Assembly (NCBI GenBank): GCA_945787925.1
Contig: CALZJY010000083.1
Location: forward strand, 1-7,777
Direction: 5' to 3'
Source of the DNA: an uncultured Anaerosporobacter sp.
GTDB lineage: Bacteria; Bacillota; Clostridia; Lachnospirales; Lachnospiraceae
Length of the DNA stretch: 7,777 nt
Shown: positions 4,974 to 7,777 of the stretch, one piece after another
How the letters are laid out: every line of letters starts with the position of its first letter
Position numbering within the stretch: the first letter of the stretch is position 1
Made by a program: the position numbers and the translations under genes
Notes under the pieces: generated by a model
What the model was told of the DNA's origin: nothing
Database searches by the model: none
What the model saw: the letters and a program-made list of their open reading frames with translations, nothing else

Positions 4974-6719
4974 ATGGCGTTAGATGGCATTGTCATTAAT
5001 AACCTTGTTTCTGACTTAAATACCGTATTAGTCGGTGGTCGAATCAACAAGATTGCTCAACCAGAAAAGGACGAGCTTCTTTTAACAATAAAAAGCAACC
5101 GTGAACAATATCGTTTACTTATTTCTGCAAGCGCAAGCTTGCCATTAATCTATCTTACAAGCGACAACAAGCCAAGTCCTATGACAGCACCAAATTTCTG
5201 TATGTTGCTTCGTAAACATTTAAATAGCGCGAAAATCTTAAGCGTATCCCAACCGGGACTTGAACGTATCATCGACTTCGAAATCGAGCATTTAAATGAA
5301 TTAGGCGATGTTTGTATCAAGCATTTAATTGTGGAAATCATGGGAAAACACTCCAACATCATTTTCTGTGACGATAAAAAAGTCATCATTGATAGTATTA
5401 AACATATTTCAGGATTAGTATCCAGTGTTCGTGAAGTTTTACCGGGACGAGACTACTTCATTCCGCATACGATGGACAAACTCGATCCGCTAACACTGAC
5501 TGCTTCTCAATTCGAAGAAGTCACATTACAAAAACCGATGCCAATCCAGAAAGCCATTTACAGCACGATCATGGGATTCAGTCCTGTCATTGCAAATGAA
5601 TTATGCGTAAGAGCTTCCATCGATGGCTCCATGCCTTGCGCGTCTCTTTCTGAAAACGAAAAGATTCATCTTTATACGCAAGTCGCTCAATTAATTGAGG
5701 ATATTCATCAAAAACGATATACTCCAAACATCGTATATCGCGGAAAAGAGCCTGTCGAATTTGCAAGCGTGCCACTTTCTTGTTATGGCTCCTTAGAAGA
5801 AAAAACCTTCACGTCTATTTCAGAAGTATTAGAAAGCTATTATGCGGATAAGAACGCAATCACAAGAATCAAGCAAAAATCAGTAGACCTTCGTAAGATC
5901 ATTACAAACGCACTAGAACGTAATCATAAGAAATACGACTTACAGTTACGTCAAATGAAGGATACTGAAAAACGTGATAAATTCCGTATTTATGGAGAAA
6001 TGATCAACACCTATGGGTATGGATTAGAAGAAGGTGCCAAAGAGCTTTGCTGCTTGAACTACTATACAAACGAAGACATTAAGATACCTCTTGATCCAAC
6101 ATTAACACCTTCCGAAAATGCGAAGAAATATTTTGATAAATATAATAAGTTAAAACGTACTTTCGAGGCACTTACGACTCAGATCGCCGAGACAAAAGAA
6201 GAAATTTCTCATCTAGACGAAATCCAGACTTCTCTTAGCTTCGCTCAAAACGAAGATGACTTAGTGCAAATCAAAGAAGAGTTAATGGAATTCGGATATA
6301 TGAAACGCAAGTTCTTAGGAAAGAAAGGCAAGAAGATGAAAATTACAAGCAAGCCTTTCCACTATATCTCTTCCGATGGCTATCATATGTATGTTGGAAA
6401 GAACAACTACCAAAATGAAGAACTTACTTTTAAGTTTGCTACCGGAAACGACTGGTGGTTCCATGCCAAAGGACTTCCTGGTTCTCATGTCATCGTAAAA
6501 ACCGAAGGAGACGAACTTCCTGATCGTACGTTTGAAGAAGCTGGGCGCCTAGCAGCGTATTATTCCAAAGCTTCCGATGCAGAAAAAGTAGAAATCGACT
6601 ATACGCAAAAGAAAAACGTGAAAAAGCCAGGTGGTGGAAAACCTGGATTCGTTGTATACTATACAAACTATTCTCTAATGATCGAACCAGATATTAGCGA
6701 TATAACAAAAGTAGAATAA
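4974..6719 (+). CDS. rqcH: RqcH / NFACT-family ribosome quality control factor
   Basis: A 581-residue NFACT protein, the bacterial counterpart of Rqc2 (older annotations: fibronectin-binding protein FbpA/PavA). In B. subtilis RqcH binds stalled 50S subunits carrying peptidyl-tRNA and, with RqcP, adds C-terminal alanine tails that mark the chain for proteolysis. The NFACT-N domain starts MALDGIVINNLV and contains NFCMLLRKHL at 74-83 and EIMGKHSNIIF at 121-131. A helix-hairpin-helix-like region follows, then a long coiled coil (about 285-445). The NFACT-R domain includes YVGKNNYQNEELTFK from 473 and DWWFHAKGLPGSHVIV from 493. The conserved Asp-Arg pair reads E97-R98, a conservative change at a functionally important site. 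The ATG has AAGGAG eight nt upstream. The histidinol phosphatase gene follows after 25 nt without a terminator, so the two are likely co-transcribed. Confidence 0.94.
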   Translation: MALDGIVINNLVSDLNTVLVGGRINKIAQPEKDELLLTIKSNREQYRLLISASASLPLIYLTSDNKPSPMTAPNFCMLLRKHLNSAKILSVSQPGLERIIDFEIEHLNELGDVCIKHLIVEIMGKHSNIIFCDDKKVIIDSIKHISGLVSSVREVLPGRDYFIPHTMDKLDPLTLTASQFEEVTLQKPMPIQKAIYSTIMGFSPVIANELCVRASIDGSMPCASLSENEKIHLYTQVAQLIEDIHQKRYTPNIVYRGKEPVEFASVPLSCYGSLEEKTFTSISEVLESYYADKNAITRIKQKSVDLRKIITNALERNHKKYDLQLRQMKDTEKRDKFRIYGEMINTYGYGLEEGAKELCCLNYYTNEDIKIPLDPTLTPSENAKKYFDKYNKLKRTFEALTTQIAETKEEISHLDEIQTSLSFAQNEDDLVQIKEELMEFGYMKRKFLGKKGKKMKITSKPFHYISSDGYHMYVGKNNYQNEELTFKFATGNDWWFHAKGLPGSHVIVKTEGDELPDRTFEEAGRLAAYYSKASDAEKVEIDYTQKKNVKKPGGGKPGFVVYYTNYSLMIEPDISDITKVE

Positions 6720-6744
6720 GGAACTAAGAAAGGGGAACTAACGT

Positions 6745-7551
6745 ATGATTACCGCTGACTATCATGTACATTCTGATTTTTCTTCCGATTCACAGGCATC
6801 CATGGAATCCATGGTCGAACAAGCCATTGCGCTTGGGTTAGAGCGAATCTGCTTTACCGACCATATGGATTATGAATTTCCAAAGCAATATCACTATTCG
6901 TTTGAGTTCGATGTAGATGCATATTTTGAAAAAGTAGCACAGTTAAAACAGACGTACCAAGGGAAGATTCAGATTCTTTGTGGAATCGAATGCGGAATGC
7001 GTCCTTCTCTCTCCAAACGCTTTCAAAAACTAATTGCTAGCTATCCATTTGACTTTGTCATTTGTTCTAGCCATCTTGTAAACGATATGGATCCTTACTA
7101 CGAGGACTTTTGGAAGGAAATCGATAAAGAAACAGGACTTTCCTTGTACTTTGACTCCATTCTTTCCAATATCCGTTCCTTTGATAACTTCGATGTATAT
7201 GGTCATCTCGACTATATCATTCGTTATGTTCCAAACAAGGATACTACCTATAAGTACGAAGATTACAAGGAACAGATTGACGAGATTCTTATGCTTCTGA
7301 TCCAAAAGGGCAAAGGCATCGAAATCAATACCGCAGGATTCAAATATGGACTGGGTACTGCCCATCCATGTGCAGAGGTTGTAAAGCGTTATTTTGAACT
7401 TGGTGGAACCATCCTTACGATTGGTTCTGACGGACACAAGCCGGAACATCTTGCGTATGATTTTGAACGTGCAAGAACATGGCTACAATCCCTTGGAGTG
7501 ACAAGATATACGGTATTTGAACAACGTACACCAATCTTCCTTCCTCTTTAA
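6745..7551 (+). CDS. hisJ: Histidinol phosphatase, PHP family
   Basis: A 268-residue PHP-superfamily metal-dependent phosphatase of the HisJ/HisK type, which converts L-histidinol phosphate to histidinol in histidine synthesis. All expected metal ligands are visible: DYHVHSDFSSDS with H7, H9 and D15; TDHMD with H40; GIECGMRP with E82; SSHLV with H110; YGHLDYIIRY with H154; and GSDGHKPEHL with D229 and H231. These support a trinuclear metal site. Length is normal and the product is cytosolic. The ATG at 6745 follows AAAGGGG by nine nt. No other histidine gene is in view, so the substrate is inferred from the family; a related PHP phosphatase acting on another sugar or amino-alcohol phosphate is possible. 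It is the last gene of the rqcH unit, closed by a terminator 25 nt downstream. Confidence 0.88.
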   Translation: MITADYHVHSDFSSDSQASMESMVEQAIALGLERICFTDHMDYEFPKQYHYSFEFDVDAYFEKVAQLKQTYQGKIQILCGIECGMRPSLSKRFQKLIASYPFDFVICSSHLVNDMDPYYEDFWKEIDKETGLSLYFDSILSNIRSFDNFDVYGHLDYIIRYVPNKDTTYKYEDYKEQIDEILMLLIQKGKGIEINTAGFKYGLGTAHPCAEVVKRYFELGGTILTIGSDGHKPEHLAYDFERARTWLQSLGVTRYTVFEQRTPIFLPL

Positions 7552-7576
7552 TTGCTTCTTAATATAAACAAAAAAT

Positions 7577-7612
7577 AGCCGGCTGGACCTATCTGGTTCA
7601 TCCGGCTTTCTT
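7577..7612. terminator. Bidirectional terminator between convergent genes
   Basis: AGCCGG pairs with CCGGCT, and after one mismatch TGGACC pairs with GGTTCA (one G-T) around a TATCT loop. The plus strand continues TTTCTTATTT, ending the rqcH-hisJ unit. The minus strand continues into a run of T (complement of the A-tract 7571-7575), so the same hairpin would end the convergent gene that stops at 7626. Confidence 0.85.
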
Positions 7613-7625
7613 ATTTCTCCTCTAT

Positions 7626-7777
7626 TTACAATAACATACCCGTAATCCATGTCAGCAACGTAATGCCTACTGCTAGTCCTAAAATCACCCTGCAGGTAAT
7701 CGTCACCATACGATTATAGTTCCTACTTTTCTTACTGTAATTTCGTTTCTCTTCTGCATACACTGTCGGTTGTTTCT
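7626..7777 (-). CDS. Hypothetical membrane protein, C-terminal end (cut by window edge)
   Basis: The last 49 codons of a minus-strand gene that enters from the right edge; the start is outside the window. The visible protein has a charged stretch (KQPTVYAEEKRNYSKKSRN) followed by a hydrophobic segment of about 25 residues (VTITCRVILGLAVGITLLTW, then ITGMLL) that ends at the stop. This looks like a basic cytosolic portion with a C-terminal membrane anchor. The reading frame is open across the whole visible stretch, and a hairpin terminator stands at the right distance after the stop. I do not recognise the family, and no function can be given. Confidence 0.6.
   Translation of the reverse strand, partial: KQPTVYAEEKRNYSKKSRNYNRMVTITCRVILGLAVGITLLTWITGMLL

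Noticed and set aside
7030..7449. Minus-strand open frame of 139 codons within hisJ
   Set aside because: It is the shadow of a well-supported PHP phosphatase gene with all metal ligands intact.

Overview
The window reads as a chromosomal housekeeping segment from a low-GC, Gram-positive anaerobe of the Clostridia, most likely Lachnospiraceae. The reasons are the AT-rich composition, the strong AGGAGG-type ribosome binding sites, the sigma-A promoters (TTGACT-N17-TATAAT), a Firmicutes-type YicC-RemA-Gmk-RpoZ cluster, and an RqcH/NFACT protein. The family assignment is inference from gene style and context. There are no signs of phage, insertion sequence, CRISPR or plasmid.

Layout, left to right. 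Positions 1-1465 hold three type I signal peptidase genes in tandem on the minus strand; the most downstream one is cut by the window edge. A strong hairpin terminator (1516-1549) separates them from a tightly packed minus-strand operon, yicC-remA-gmk-rpoZ (3611 down to 1553). Its genes are joined by 11-nt, overlapping and 1-nt junctions, and a near-consensus promoter lies at 3742-3770. Upstream of that is a single-gene unit, also on the minus strand (3882-4781), with its own promoter and terminator. It encodes a DUF2628-like membrane protein whose N-terminal half is a Gln/Asn-rich tail carrying five 11-residue repeats.

From 4901 the plus strand takes over. A promoter overlapped by a 9-bp inverted repeat drives rqcH (NFACT family, ribosome-associated quality control), followed 25 nt later by a PHP-type histidinol phosphatase gene. 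A hairpin terminator at 7577-7612 closes this unit. It also serves the end of a convergent minus-strand membrane-protein gene that runs off the right edge.

Functionally, the core is informational: an RNase (YicC), a DNA-binding regulator (RemA), GMP kinase (Gmk), the omega subunit of RNA polymerase (RpoZ) and the factor that extends stalled nascent chains with alanine (RqcH). As I recall, the same genes sit close together in Bacillus (yloA/rqcH, yloC, remA, gmk, rpoZ), so this is a rearranged version of an old neighbourhood. The signal peptidases process exported proteins and are probably a separate transcription unit.

I do not see a wholly new biological system. The points most worth a second look are the tandem signal peptidases with divergent motifs, the E97 substitution in RqcH, the operator-like palindrome over the rqcH promoter, and the repeat-tailed DUF2628 protein.
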